The position numbers and the translations under genes were made by a program. From Achromobacter marplatensis (GTDB lineage: Bacteria; Pseudomonadota; Gammaproteobacteria; Burkholderiales; Burkholderiaceae_B), in NCBI RefSeq assembly GCF_002209535.1, contig NZ_NJIG01000002.1:682001-746000 (forward strand): DNA of 64,000 nucleotides, given 5' to 3'. Below the pieces are notes generated by a model. The model did not search any database. It worked only from the letters and a program-made list of their open reading frames with translations, and was not told where the DNA came from. This document shows, in pieces, positions 22,868 through 30,551 of the stretch; the first letter of the stretch is position 1; each line of letters opens with the position of its first letter.

Positions 22868-23740
22868 TCACGGGTGTTTGCTTTGGCGGCGTAGTGCGGA
22901 GGGCAGGGCGGGCAGGGACAGCGAACGGGGCGGGCGGGCGGCCGGTTCCGCCTGCCGTTCGGCCTGGATGGCGGCCCAGTCCAGCAGCTGCAGCTGGCCG
23001 TCGTGGGTTTCGGCCAGGGCCGACAGGCTTTCTACCCAATCGCCGTCATTGCAGTACAGGATGCCGCCCACGTCGCGCAGTTCGGCCTTGTGGATGTGCC
23101 CGCAGACCACGCCGTCCAGGCCGCGGCGGCGCGCCTCGCCGGCCAGCGCTTCCTCGAAATCCGTGATGAAGGAGACGGCGTTCTTGACCTTGTGCTTGAG
23201 ATATTGCGACAGGGACCAGTAGTGCAGCCCCAGGCGGTGGCGCAGCCGGTTGAAATGGTGGTTGATCCACAGCGCCAGCTGGTAGAGGCCGTCGCCCAGG
23301 TGGGCAAGCCAGCGGCTGTGCTGGATCACGCCGTCGAACTGGTCGCCGTGCAGCACCAGCAGGCGCAGGCCCTTGGCGGTCACGTGGACGTCTTCGTCCA
23401 GGATCTCGATGTCACCGAACGCGTAGCCGGCGAATTCGCGCGCGAATTCGTCATGGTTGCCGGGGATGAACACCACGCGCGTGCCGTTGCGCGCCTTGCG
23501 CAGGATGCGCTGGATGACGTCGTTGTGCGCCCGTGGCCAGTGCCAATGCTTGCGCAGCTGCCAGCCGTCCACGATATCGCCCACCAGGTAAAGGGTGTCG
23601 GAATCGTTGTGGTCCAGGAAATCGAGCAGGAATTCCGCCTTGCACCCGGCAGTGCCCAGGTGAATATCGGAAATCCAGAGAGCACGCCAGTGCGCGGGTC
23701 GGATTTCGTTCACGGTCGCTTCCATGTGGGCTGTGGTCAT
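22868..23740 (-). CDS. UDP-2,3-diacylglucosamine diphosphatase-like metallophosphoesterase
   Basis: This is a calcineurin-fold phosphoesterase of 290 residues resembling the LpxH group that makes lipid X for lipid A. The metal-site motifs are present in order: SDIHLG (Asp25, His27), GDIVDGW (Asp55), GNHDE (Asn95, His96), LHGDQFD (His131) and CGHIH. The chain is longer than E. coli LpxH (240 residues), with an Arg/Pro-rich tail, so it belongs to the LpxH-like branch whose exact substrate is less certain. It is a single gene between the synthetase and DUF2167 genes. Confidence 0.8.
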   Translation of the reverse strand: MTTAHMEATVNEIRPAHWRALWISDIHLGTAGCKAEFLLDFLDHNDSDTLYLVGDIVDGWQLRKHWHWPRAHNDVIQRILRKARNGTRVVFIPGNHDEFAREFAGYAFGDIEILDEDVHVTAKGLRLLVLHGDQFDGVIQHSRWLAHLGDGLYQLALWINHHFNRLRHRLGLHYWSLSQYLKHKVKNAVSFITDFEEALAGEARRRGLDGVVCGHIHKAELRDVGGILYCNDGDWVESLSALAETHDGQLQLLDWAAIQAERQAEPAARPPRSLSLPALPSALRRQSKHP

Positions 23741-23843
23741 GCCTCAGGATGAAATCATCCGGCGATGACGGGCGTATGAAGAAACCGTGACGCTGTTGTG
23801 ACGGCGGCGCGGCGCCGGGCGCCGCCACCGTCACCCGCAATGC

Positions 23844-24752
23844 TCAGGGCTGCTGCGTGTCGGCCTTCTTGCCGCGCAGACGCTTCCACAGTCCGCCGCC
23901 GAGTGCGGCCGCGGCCAGGATGCCGACCTTGGCGAACTTGGCCAGGAAGGCGGCGATCACGGCGAACAGGCCCAGCTTCTTGGCGGCCACGCCGGCCACC
24001 AGCGCGGCCAGGCCGTATTCCGCGACCTTGTCGGTCGAGGAATCGAAGTCGGCGTAGCGCTTGCCGTCCACATAGTTCAGGTTGTCCAGCAGCGCCAGCA
24101 CGGCGGTCTTGTCCTTGGGCACCAGGCTTTGCTGGGTAATGAGATCCAGCGTGATGTAGCCGTCGCGGCCCAGCGCGTAGGTGTTGTAATTCACCGTCGG
24201 GTCTTCTCCGGCTTCGGCGCCCTTGTGCTTGGCCGCCACCGACCAGACCAGCCGCTGCGTGTTGCTGTCGTACTTGGGCGCTTCAACCCAGCCGTCCACC
24301 GTCAGCTCGGGGAAGCCGCGCTTCTTGCGCTCGTCATTGGACTGTTCGGTGCCTTCCCGCAGGCTGTCCAGCAGCTCGCTGACGTTCCAGTTGCGCGCGT
24401 CGTCGTCCTTGATGTAGCCGGCCTTGTCGAAATTGACGGTGATGACCCAGTCGTCATCGTCGCTCTTGGGCATCACCACGCCCAACAGCGACGGATCCTT
24501 GCCGTTGCCGTAGGCCTGCATCAAGCGTTCGGCCTGGAACCGCGGCACGAAGAACATGTTCTGCGGCAGGTGCACCACCGCCTGATCGCCCAGCTTCACG
24601 TCCGTCGGCCCCTGCTGGGCGGCGGCGAAGGCGGCTTTCGTGGCGGATTCGATTTCCTGCTGGGCCGACGCGTTCTGGGCCGAGGCGCCGGACGGCAGGA
24701 AGAGCATCGCGCTGGCGGCGGCCAGCGACAGGCGGGAAATGAAAGCGCGCAT
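23844..24752 (-). CDS. DUF2167 family exported membrane protein
   Basis: The 302-residue product has a signal peptide (cut expected near GASAQ, residue 26). A periplasmic domain is typical of DUF2167: LPQNMFFV near residue 65, DWVITVNFDKAGYIKDDDA, and GWVEAPKYD. Two closely packed hydrophobic segments lie at about 240-280, followed by a basic tail. DUF2167 proteins are predicted membrane-anchored proteins with no firm function. The ATG at 24752 gives a proper signal peptide; the upstream in-frame ATG is less likely. No obvious operon partner. Confidence 0.82.
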   Translation of the reverse strand: MRAFISRLSLAAASAMLFLPSGASAQNASAQQEIESATKAAFAAAQQGPTDVKLGDQAVVHLPQNMFFVPRFQAERLMQAYGNGKDPSLLGVVMPKSDDDDWVITVNFDKAGYIKDDDARNWNVSELLDSLREGTEQSNDERKKRGFPELTVDGWVEAPKYDSNTQRLVWSVAAKHKGAEAGEDPTVNYNTYALGRDGYITLDLITQQSLVPKDKTAVLALLDNLNYVDGKRYADFDSSTDKVAEYGLAALVAGVAAKKLGLFAVIAAFLAKFAKVGILAAAALGGGLWKRLRGKKADTQQP

Positions 24753-24882
24753 GGGAGTCTTGAGGCGTCTGTTTAAAAGGGGCCTCATTGTCTTTGCGGG
24801 CGACTTTCAACTTTCTGAAAGCAGGCGGCCAAATGGCCGCATGATTTTGCCGTTTGTAATAGTTTGTGTGGGCGAGGTCGGC

Positions 24883-25401
24883 TTACCGGCTTTTCTGGCG
24901 CTGCGGCGCGTTGCGCAGGCGCGTGCCCAGGATGCGGTCGTGCAGGAACTGCCCGTCGGGATCAAGCCAGGACCAGATGAAGATCGTGAAGGGCGCGGCC
25001 ACGATGAACATGTCAACCGAGGCCCAGCCCGTGAGATTGGCGGCACCCCAGACGACAGCGGCGCCCGCCAGCACCAGTGGCCAGACCAGCACATAGCGCA
25101 AGATCAGGCGGCCCGTGCTGGGCGTGTTGCCGTCCCGATCGACGAGCCGGATGTTCCAGGTCTTCATGGGCAGCGTCTGGCCGCGGCGGCGCCAGCACAG
25201 CACGAAGTAGGCGCCGATGGCGGTGAACAGCCAGGCCTGCCGCGCCCCGCGAAGCTCCAGCGCGTTCTTGCTCTGCGTCAACGTATCCAGCAGGTAGCCC
25301 GCCAGGAACACCACGCCAAACAACAGCACGGCTTCGTACATCATGCAGGCGAATCGGCGCAGCCGATTGGGAGTCTGGTCAAGGAGGGCGTCGGTTGTCA
25401 T
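24883..25401 (-). CDS. RDD family membrane protein
   Basis: This is a 172-residue RDD-domain protein. RDD proteins have several membrane helices with conserved Arg-Asp-Asp positions; here the first helix region begins LRRFACMMYEAVLLFGVVFLAGY. The QTLPMKTWNIRLVDRDG segment, a hallmark of the family, follows near residue 75-93. Some RDD proteins act as Na+/H+ antiporters, but the function of this one is unknown. Its start codon lies only about 30 bases from the 85-bp tandem repeat array, which therefore occupies its promoter region. Confidence 0.85.
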   Translation of the reverse strand: MTTDALLDQTPNRLRRFACMMYEAVLLFGVVFLAGYLLDTLTQSKNALELRGARQAWLFTAIGAYFVLCWRRRGQTLPMKTWNIRLVDRDGNTPSTGRLILRYVLVWPLVLAGAAVVWGAANLTGWASVDMFIVAAPFTIFIWSWLDPDGQFLHDRILGTRLRNAPQRQKSR

Positions 25402-25430
25402 GGACCGGCATTATAGAAGAAGGGATGTGG

Positions 25431-25786
25431 GCCCCCACGCTTCGCGCACTTCGTGCGCTCTCTGCCCCCCGAGGGGGCTTTCCTCCCTTGGGGCGGCCCG
25501 GCGGGAGGAAGGTGGCCCCCACGCTTCGCGCCCTTCGTGCGCTCTCTGCCCCCCGAGGGGGCTTTCCTCCCTTGGGGGCGGCCCGGCGGGAGGAAGGTGG
25601 CCCCCACGCTTCGCGCCCTTCGTGCGCTCTCTGCCCCCCGAGGGGGCTTTCCTCCCTTGGGGGCGGCCCGGCGGGAGGAAGGTGGCCCCCACGCTTCGCG
25701 CCCTTCGTGCGCTCTCTGCCCCCCGAGGGGGCTTTCCTCCCTTGGGGCGGCCCGGCGGGAGGAAGGTGGGCCCCCACGCTTCGCGC
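25431..25786. repeat. 85-bp tandem repeat array, four copies plus a partial fifth
   Basis: Units begin at 25431, 25515, 25600 and 25685, with a 17-base fifth unit at 25770. The period is 84-85 bp and copies are almost identical, differing by a C/A change and one G in homopolymer runs. Each unit begins GCCCCCACGCTTCGCGC and contains hairpins such as GCCCCC-CGA-GGGGGC and CCTCCC...GGGAGG. Open frames across it in several phases are artefacts of repetition. It fills the otherwise gene-free stretch from 25402 to about 25790 between the RDD gene and a terminator. Confidence 0.95.
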
Positions 25787-25798
25787 AAGGGAAGGACG

Positions 25799-25825
25799 AA
25801 AAAAAACCCGCCGGTAAGGGCGGGT
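25799..25825 (-). terminator. Rho-independent terminator of the 62-residue protein gene
   Basis: On the minus strand a 7-bp stem ACCCGCC / GGCGGGT with a 6-base loop runs straight into eight T residues. A second hairpin (GGGGCT-ATGC-AGCCCC, 25834-25849) precedes it. It closes the small gene at 25898-26086 and insulates it from the repeat array and the RDD gene. Confidence 0.88.
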
Positions 25826-25897
25826 CTATAAAAGGGGCTATGCAGCCCCCAAGGGGAAAATCTTTCGGGCCTTAGCGCTTAAGGCCCAGGCCTGTCT

Positions 25898-26086
25898 TTA
25901 GGCTGCGGAGTGCGCGTTCTTGGCGCTCGTCTTGCCAGCCAGGGCCTTCACGCCGTGGGCCAGCTTACGCAGGCCTGCGGCCAACGCCCGCATCGGGTGC
26001 GGACGGAATTGTTCTTCAATAGCCTGGAGCATCAGTTGGCGCTCGAGTTCGTCGGTCAGGCGGATGGTGTTGTTCGGGTTGATCAC
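25898..26086 (-). CDS. small basic protein, 62 residues
   Basis: I do not recognise the family. The frame continues upstream to 26164, but that would cover the promoter, and a GGAGG ribosome site lies 6 bases before the GTG at 26086, so a GTG start is chosen. The product begins with an N-P-N-N-T-I-R-L segment, then an acidic helix (DELERQLMLQAIEEQF), then a basic half rich in Ala, Lys, Arg and His. It has no membrane segment or cysteine. It has a strong promoter and its own terminator, so it is a monocistronic, probably well-expressed gene. Confidence 0.65.
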   Translation of the reverse strand: MINPNNTIRLTDELERQLMLQAIEEQFRPHPMRALAAGLRKLAHGVKALAGKTSAKNAHSAA

Positions 26087-26101
26087 GTTAGCCTCCACGG
26101 G

Positions 26102-26165
26102 CTTGCACAGTTGTTTGCTACTAGGGATAACCCGAATTATAGGGTTTACCCTGAAACTGTGCAAG
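26102..26165. repeat. 11-bp inverted repeat framing opposed promoters
   Basis: CTTGCACAGTT (26102-26112) and its exact reverse complement (26155-26165) are 42 bases apart. Each arm supplies a TTGCAC -35-like box. On the plus strand it is followed after 17 bases by GATAAC (26126-26131), on the minus strand after 17 bases by TATAAT. The two promoters thus face each other with the -10 boxes 4 bases apart. Inside are GGGATAACCC and GGGTTTACCC. Confidence 0.6.
26136..26164 (-). promoter_or_regulatory. sigma-70 promoter of the 62-residue protein gene
   Basis: On the minus strand, TTGCAC (26164-26159) is followed by a 17-base spacer and a consensus TATAAT (26141-26136). Transcription would start near 26129, about 43 bases before the GTG. 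The -35 lies in the right arm of the inverted repeat at 26102-26165. Confidence 0.7.
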
Positions 26166-26344
26166 AGGGAGGTGCAAGCATGTGCAACTTGGCAACACCT
26201 TGGTGCTGATAATGCCCCAAAACCGAGCGGCGGGGCACCATAAGCAAAGATACGCGCACCATGTTGCGGCGCTTTTACAACGCGCGGGATCTGGCGGGAA
26301 AGCGGGTGGCGCCCGGCCGGGAAGCCGCCCCGGGCGCTGCGCGA

Positions 26345-28174
26345 TCAGGCGTCGCGGTAGCCGGCGGCGACCAGTTCGAAACCGAACAGGCGGCAGTCCA
26401 GCGCGCCGTTATGCAGCGGCACGCGGCGCTTGGGCTTCAAGCGCATCTGGTTGGGCAGGGTCAGGTCGCTGGTGATGACGTGCAACTGCCAGCCCGCGAA
26501 ATTGCGCTTCAGGCAACTGGCCCAATCGCGCCACAGGTCCGCGTCCTGCTCGGTCAACATGCGCTCGCCGTAGGGCGGGTTGGTGACGATCCAGCCGTGG
26601 TCGGCGGGCGCGGTGATCTCGCGGGCGTCGCCGACTTCGAACCGGATGGAATCGGCTGTCAGCCAGGCGCGCTCGGCGTTGTTCTGGGCGAATTCAATGG
26701 CTTGCGGGTCCAGGTCGTAGCCAACCAGCGGCGCGTCCAGCTGCGGCAGGATGCGTGAGCGGGCGTCGTCCTTCAGGTCGCGCCAGCGGTAGGCGTCATG
26801 ATCGCGCAGGCGTTCGAAACCGAAGGGGCGCGAGATGCCCGGGGGCACGCCCAGGGCGATCCAGGCCGCCTCGATCAGGATCGTCCCCGACCCGCAGAAC
26901 GGGTCCAGCAACGGCGCCGCCGGGTCCCAGCCTGCCAGGGCCAGCATGCCGGCCGCCAGGTTTTCGCGCAGCGGGGCTTCGCCCTTGTCCAGGCGCCAGC
27001 CGCGCTTGAACAGGGATTCGCCGGAGGTATCCAGGTACAGGGTGGCCGTGTGGCCCGTCAGGAACAGGTGGACGCGGGCGTCCGGGCGCACCGTGTCGAT
27101 GCTGGGGCGTTCGCCTTCCAGTTCGCGCAGGCGGTCGCAAATGCCATCCTTGGCGCGCAGATTGCAGTACTGCAGGCTTTGCACCGGGCTCTTGATGGCC
27201 GAGGTGTCCACGCGCAGCGTCTGTTCGGCGCCGAACCAGCGTTCCCACGGGGTATCGCGGGCCAGGTCCAGGATGTCGTCTTCGTGCGAGATTTCGGCGT
27301 GTGCCACCTGCACCAGGATACGGGTGGCCAGACGTGAATACAGGTTGGCGCGCTGCACGCCGGCCCAATCGGCCGTGAACGAGCAGCCGGCGCGGCCGGC
27401 CTTGGCATCTTCATAGCCCAGCGCCTGCATCTCTGCCGTCAGGGCCTCTTCCAGGCCTTGCGGGCAGGGCGCGAACACCGTGAACACTTCGGCCTGGCGC
27501 GGTTGGCGCGGGGCGCGGCTGCGGGTCTCGATGGTCGGGGCACGCTGGCGGGTATCGTCGCGCGCATCGACGAATTCCGGCTGGGCATCCTGGCCGTGAT
27601 CCGGCACGTCGTCGTGATCAGGTTCGGCGGCGAATTCGGGCGCGGGGCCGTCATCCTCGAACGGGTCGTAGAAGCGTCCCGCCGGCGTGGCGGGGGCGAT
27701 GTACTGGTCGTCGCGCAGGCGCGGCGCGCGCTGCTGCGGACGCGGGGGGCGCGAGCTGGCGCCGGCGCCCGCATCGCGGCGCGTATCGTCGGAACGGCTG
27801 CGTGCCGCGGGGGCGCGATCAGACGAGCCACGGCTGGGCGCGCTGCGTTCGGATGCGCCCCGGCCGGGCGCGCCGCGATCGTACTGGCCGCGTTCGGAAG
27901 ACTGCCCGCCACGTGGCGCCTGCCCACGGGGGGCTGCGCCGCGGCCGCCGGCGGCCGGCTTGCGGGCGTAGCGTGCTTCTTCTTCCTGGCGGCGTTGATA
28001 GCCTTCGGGGTCTTTCTGGCGTTCGACGTTTTCGCGGGTGCGCTCAATTTGCGCGACCAGGCGGGCGCGGGCGCCCGTGCGGGTGCGCTTGGGCGCTTCT
28101 TCGGCGTGGGCGTCGCGCGCCGTTTTCTTGATCGTCAGCGTCTTGCGCGGACGGTCGTGTTCATCAGAGGACAT
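26345..28174 (-). CDS. THUMP-domain class I rRNA methyltransferase (RlmL-like) with long N-terminal extension
   Basis: The 609-residue protein has three parts. Residues 1 to about 225 are a highly charged, Arg/Ala/Gly-rich, probably disordered region. About 230-330 is the THUMP RNA-binding region, starting EVFTVFAPCPQGLEEAL. The C-terminal part is an AdoMet methyltransferase with LLDPFCGSGTILIEAA and the catalytic NPPY at 532-535. It resembles the N-terminal half of E. coli RlmL, which makes m2G2445 in 23S rRNA; the RlmK half is missing. A guanine-N2 target in 23S rRNA is therefore likely but not shown. Confidence 0.85.
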   Translation of the reverse strand: MSSDEHDRPRKTLTIKKTARDAHAEEAPKRTRTGARARLVAQIERTRENVERQKDPEGYQRRQEEEARYARKPAAGGRGAAPRGQAPRGGQSSERGQYDRGAPGRGASERSAPSRGSSDRAPAARSRSDDTRRDAGAGASSRPPRPQQRAPRLRDDQYIAPATPAGRFYDPFEDDGPAPEFAAEPDHDDVPDHGQDAQPEFVDARDDTRQRAPTIETRSRAPRQPRQAEVFTVFAPCPQGLEEALTAEMQALGYEDAKAGRAGCSFTADWAGVQRANLYSRLATRILVQVAHAEISHEDDILDLARDTPWERWFGAEQTLRVDTSAIKSPVQSLQYCNLRAKDGICDRLRELEGERPSIDTVRPDARVHLFLTGHTATLYLDTSGESLFKRGWRLDKGEAPLRENLAAGMLALAGWDPAAPLLDPFCGSGTILIEAAWIALGVPPGISRPFGFERLRDHDAYRWRDLKDDARSRILPQLDAPLVGYDLDPQAIEFAQNNAERAWLTADSIRFEVGDAREITAPADHGWIVTNPPYGERMLTEQDADLWRDWASCLKRNFAGWQLHVITSDLTLPNQMRLKPKRRVPLHNGALDCRLFGFELVAAGYRDA

Positions 28175-28208
28175 ACGAATCCTGGCGAATGTGCAAAGGT
28201 AGGGGGAA

Positions 28209-28637
28209 TCAGAAGGGTTTGACGACGACCAGCGCCACCACCACCAAGAGCAGCAAGACGGGAACTTCGTTGAACCAGCGATAGAACTTGTGCGAACGGG
28301 TGTTTTTGCCCTGTTCGAATTTACGCAGCATCAAGCCACAGGCGTGATGGTAGCCGATGACGAGCAGGACGAAAAAGAGTTTGGCGTGCATCCAGCCGTT
28401 GCCCGGGCCTACGCCGATGCGATAGCCCAGGTACAGCCACATGCCGAACACGATGGCGACCACGGCCAGGATGGTGGTGAAGCGGTACAGGCGGCGGGCC
28501 ATGCCCAGCAGCGTGGCCTGGACAGAGGCGTCCGTCTGCTGGGCCAGGTTCACGAAAATGCGCGGCAGGTAGAACAAGCCGGCAAACCAGGAAGCGATAA
28601 AGACAATATGGAAGGTCTTGACCCAGAGCATGGCCAT
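28209..28637 (-). CDS. hemJ: HemJ-like protoporphyrinogen oxidase (CopD/UPF0093)
   Basis: This is a 142-residue integral membrane protein with four helices. The conserved histidine sits in the first helix (KTFHIVFIASWFAGLFYLPR, His10) and the conserved lysine in the MHAKLFFV segment near residue 85; both are needed in HemJ. HemJ oxidises protoporphyrinogen IX to protoporphyrin IX in heme synthesis in bacteria that lack HemG or HemY. Length and motif order match the family. The gene is 34 bases downstream of the methyltransferase stop on the shared strand side, but is transcribed ahead of it. Confidence 0.82.
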   Translation of the reverse strand: MAMLWVKTFHIVFIASWFAGLFYLPRIFVNLAQQTDASVQATLLGMARRLYRFTTILAVVAIVFGMWLYLGYRIGVGPGNGWMHAKLFFVLLVIGYHHACGLMLRKFEQGKNTRSHKFYRWFNEVPVLLLLVVVALVVVKPF

Positions 28638-28721
28638 GGCGCGATCCGATCGAGGAAAGCCGCATTGTAAGGCCGGTGCCCGCCTTCATCCGGCCCTGGA
28701 TATCGCGCGAAGTCGCCGAGC

Positions 28722-28910
28722 GATTCGTAGGATGGGTGAAGCGCGAGAGCCCTTGAAGAAGAACGCTGCCAATGAGCGCGCGGAACCCATCACGCAGCGC
28801 AGGCGTCTTTGCGGAGTCAGCCACAACGCCAGCGCCGCTTGATGGGTTGCGCGCGCTGGAGACCGGGGACCCAAACGCCGGCATCCCGCGCTTCACCCAT
28901 CCTACGAATC
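28722..28910. repeat. 189-bp palindromic intergenic element
   Basis: The ends are a perfect 24-bp inverted repeat (28722-28745 and 28887-28910), whose core reads TAGGATGGGTGAAGCGCG. A second, imperfect inner pair lies around 28774-28792 and 28840-28857 (AACCCATC / GATGGGTT cores). GGATGGGT...AACCCATC palindromes of this sort occur as dispersed intergenic repeats in many proteobacteria. No transposase is encoded. It lies between hemJ and prpD and together with the heptamer array explains the gene-free stretch 28638-29027. Confidence 0.75.
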
Positions 28911-28912
28911 CA

Positions 28913-29010
28913 GAATCCCGAACCCCGAGCCCCGAACCCCGAACCCCGAACCCCGAACCCCGAACCCCGAGTCACGAATCCCGGTTCCCGATTCCCGATT
29001 CCCAGCTTCC
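28913..29010. repeat. heptamer microsatellite, 14 units
   Basis: Fourteen in-phase 7-base units with consensus GA(A/T)(C/T)CCC run from 28913 to 29010; the middle five are identical GAACCCC. It begins 2 bases after the palindromic element and ends 17 bases before the prpD stop, so it sits in the 3' end of the prpBCD transcript. Confidence 0.85.
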
Positions 29011-29027
29011 GACGTCCGGCCCTGGAA

Positions 29028-30479
29028 TCAGATCACATACAAGTCCACGTACTCGTGCACCGGCATGGCTTCCAGCGCCTTCTGGTCCAGCGATACCTCC
29101 AGGATCCGGCGCTGCTGCTTGGCCGGGAACACGCGGGCCAGGTTGGTCCGGAACTTGGCTTCCAGCAGCGGGATGCCGTCCTGGCGGCGGCGCTTGTGGC
29201 CGATGGGGTATTCGCAGACGATCTCGTCCAGGCGGGAGCCGTCGTTGAACTCCACGGTCAGCGCGTTCGCGATCGAGCGCTTGTCCGGGTCGTGGTAGTC
29301 GCGGGTGTACGCCGGGTCTTCCACGCAGACGATCTTGTCGCGCAGCGCGTCGATGCGCGGGTCGCGGGCGATCTCGTCTTCGTAGTCGCCGGCCGTCAGG
29401 CGGCCGAACAGCACGGGCACGGCCACCATGTACTGGATGCAGTGGTCGCGATCGGCCGGGTTGTTCAGCGGCCCCTTCTTGTCGATGATGCGGATGCACG
29501 CCTCGTGCGTGCGGATCGTGATGGCCTTGATGTCATCCGCGCTCTTGCCCTGGGCACGCAGAAGGTCATGGATCTGCATGGCGCATTCCACCGCGGTCTG
29601 GGAATGGAACTCGGCAGGGAACGAGATCTTGAACAGCACGTTCTCCATCACGTAGCTGCCATAGGGACGCTGGAACTTGAACGGCTGGCCCTTGAAGAGC
29701 ACGTCGTAAAAGCCCCAGGTCTTGGCCGTCAGTACCGACGGATAGCCCATTTCGCCGGTCTTGGCGATCAGCGCCAGGCGCACGGCGCGGCTGGTGGCGT
29801 CGCCGGCGGCCCAGCTCTTGCGGCTGCCGGTATTGGGGGCATGGCGATAGGTGCGCAGGCTTTGGCCGTCAACCCAGGCCAGCGATACCGCGTTGATCAC
29901 TTCATCGCGGTCCAGTCCCAGCATCTGCGCCACGACGGCGGTGGACGCCACCTTGACCAGCACGACGTGGTCCAGCCCGACTTTGTTGAAGGAGTTCTCC
30001 AGCGCGATGCAGCCCTGGATCTCGTGCGCCTTGATCATGCCGGTCAGCACGTCGCGCATGGTCAGGGGCGGTTTGCCGGCGGCGACCGCGGTGCGTGATA
30101 GCCAGTCGGCGGTGGCCAGGATGCCGCCCAGGTTGTCCGACGGGTGGCCCCATTCGGCGGCCAGCCACGTGTCGTTGAAGTCCAGCCAGCGGATGGCCGT
30201 GCCGATGTTGAACGCGGCTTGCACCGGGTCCAGCTGGAACGACGTGCCCGGCACCTTGGCGCCGTTGGGCACCACGGTGCCGGGCACGACCGGACCCAGC
30301 AATTTCCTGCACGCGGGATATTCCAGCGCTTCCAGGCCGCAGCCCAGCGTGTCGATCAGGCAGTTGCGGGCGGTGTCATACGCCAGACCGCTCTGGATTT
30401 CATAGTTCAGAACGTAGTCCGCGATATCGACCAGCACCTGGTCGGGATCGGGACGCACGTTGGAGATCGGGGCAGACAT
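29028..30479 (-). CDS. prpD: 2-methylcitrate dehydratase
   Basis: PrpD dehydrates 2-methylcitrate to 2-methyl-cis-aconitate in the methylcitrate cycle that burns propionyl-CoA. The 483-residue chain matches the MmgE/PrpD family: [14 protein letters not shown] near residue 45, [25 protein letters not shown] with [12 protein letters not shown] near 135-145, and the [21 protein letters not shown] segment. It is last in the prpB-prpC-prpD order. No acnD or prpF is present, so this strain relies on the PrpD-type dehydratase here. Confidence 0.95.
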   Translation of the reverse strand: MSAPISNVRPDPDQVLVDIADYVLNYEIQSGLAYDTARNCLIDTLGCGLEALEYPACRKLLGPVVPGTVVPNGAKVPGTSFQLDPVQAAFNIGTAIRWLDFNDTWLAAEWGHPSDNLGGILATADWLSRTAVAAGKPPLTMRDVLTGMIKAHEIQGCIALENSFNKVGLDHVVLVKVASTAVVAQMLGLDRDEVINAVSLAWVDGQSLRTYRHAPNTGSRKSWAAGDATSRAVRLALIAKTGEMGYPSVLTAKTWGFYDVLFKGQPFKFQRPYGSYVMENVLFKISFPAEFHSQTAVECAMQIHDLLRAQGKSADDIKAITIRTHEACIRIIDKKGPLNNPADRDHCIQYMVAVPVLFGRLTAGDYEDEIARDPRIDALRDKIVCVEDPAYTRDYHDPDKRSIANALTVEFNDGSRLDEIVCEYPIGHKRRRQDGIPLLEAKFRTNLARVFPAKQQRRILEVSLDQKALEAMPVHEYVDLYVI

Positions 30480-30551
30480 AGCGGTACCTCTCCATAGAAT
30501 GAATACAGGTGGCCATGCTGCGCCCTCGCTCTCGTCTGGCTTGCGCGGGGC

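Noticed and set aside
25431-25786. CRISPR-like array
   Set aside because: Units are directly adjacent with no unique spacers and no cas genes are in the window.
25343-25875. Several overlapping frames of 125-162 residues with repeated CALCPPRG-type blocks
   Set aside because: They arise from the 85-bp tandem repeat read in different phases on both strands; there is no ribosome site and the frames change with each period.
26087-26164. N-terminal extension of the 62-residue protein to an ATG at 26164
   Set aside because: It would place the coding sequence across a consensus promoter and ignore the GGAGG directly before the GTG at 26086.
28618-29248. Small plus-strand frames between hemJ and prpD
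   Set aside because: They lie in the palindromic element and heptamer repeats or run antisense into prpD.
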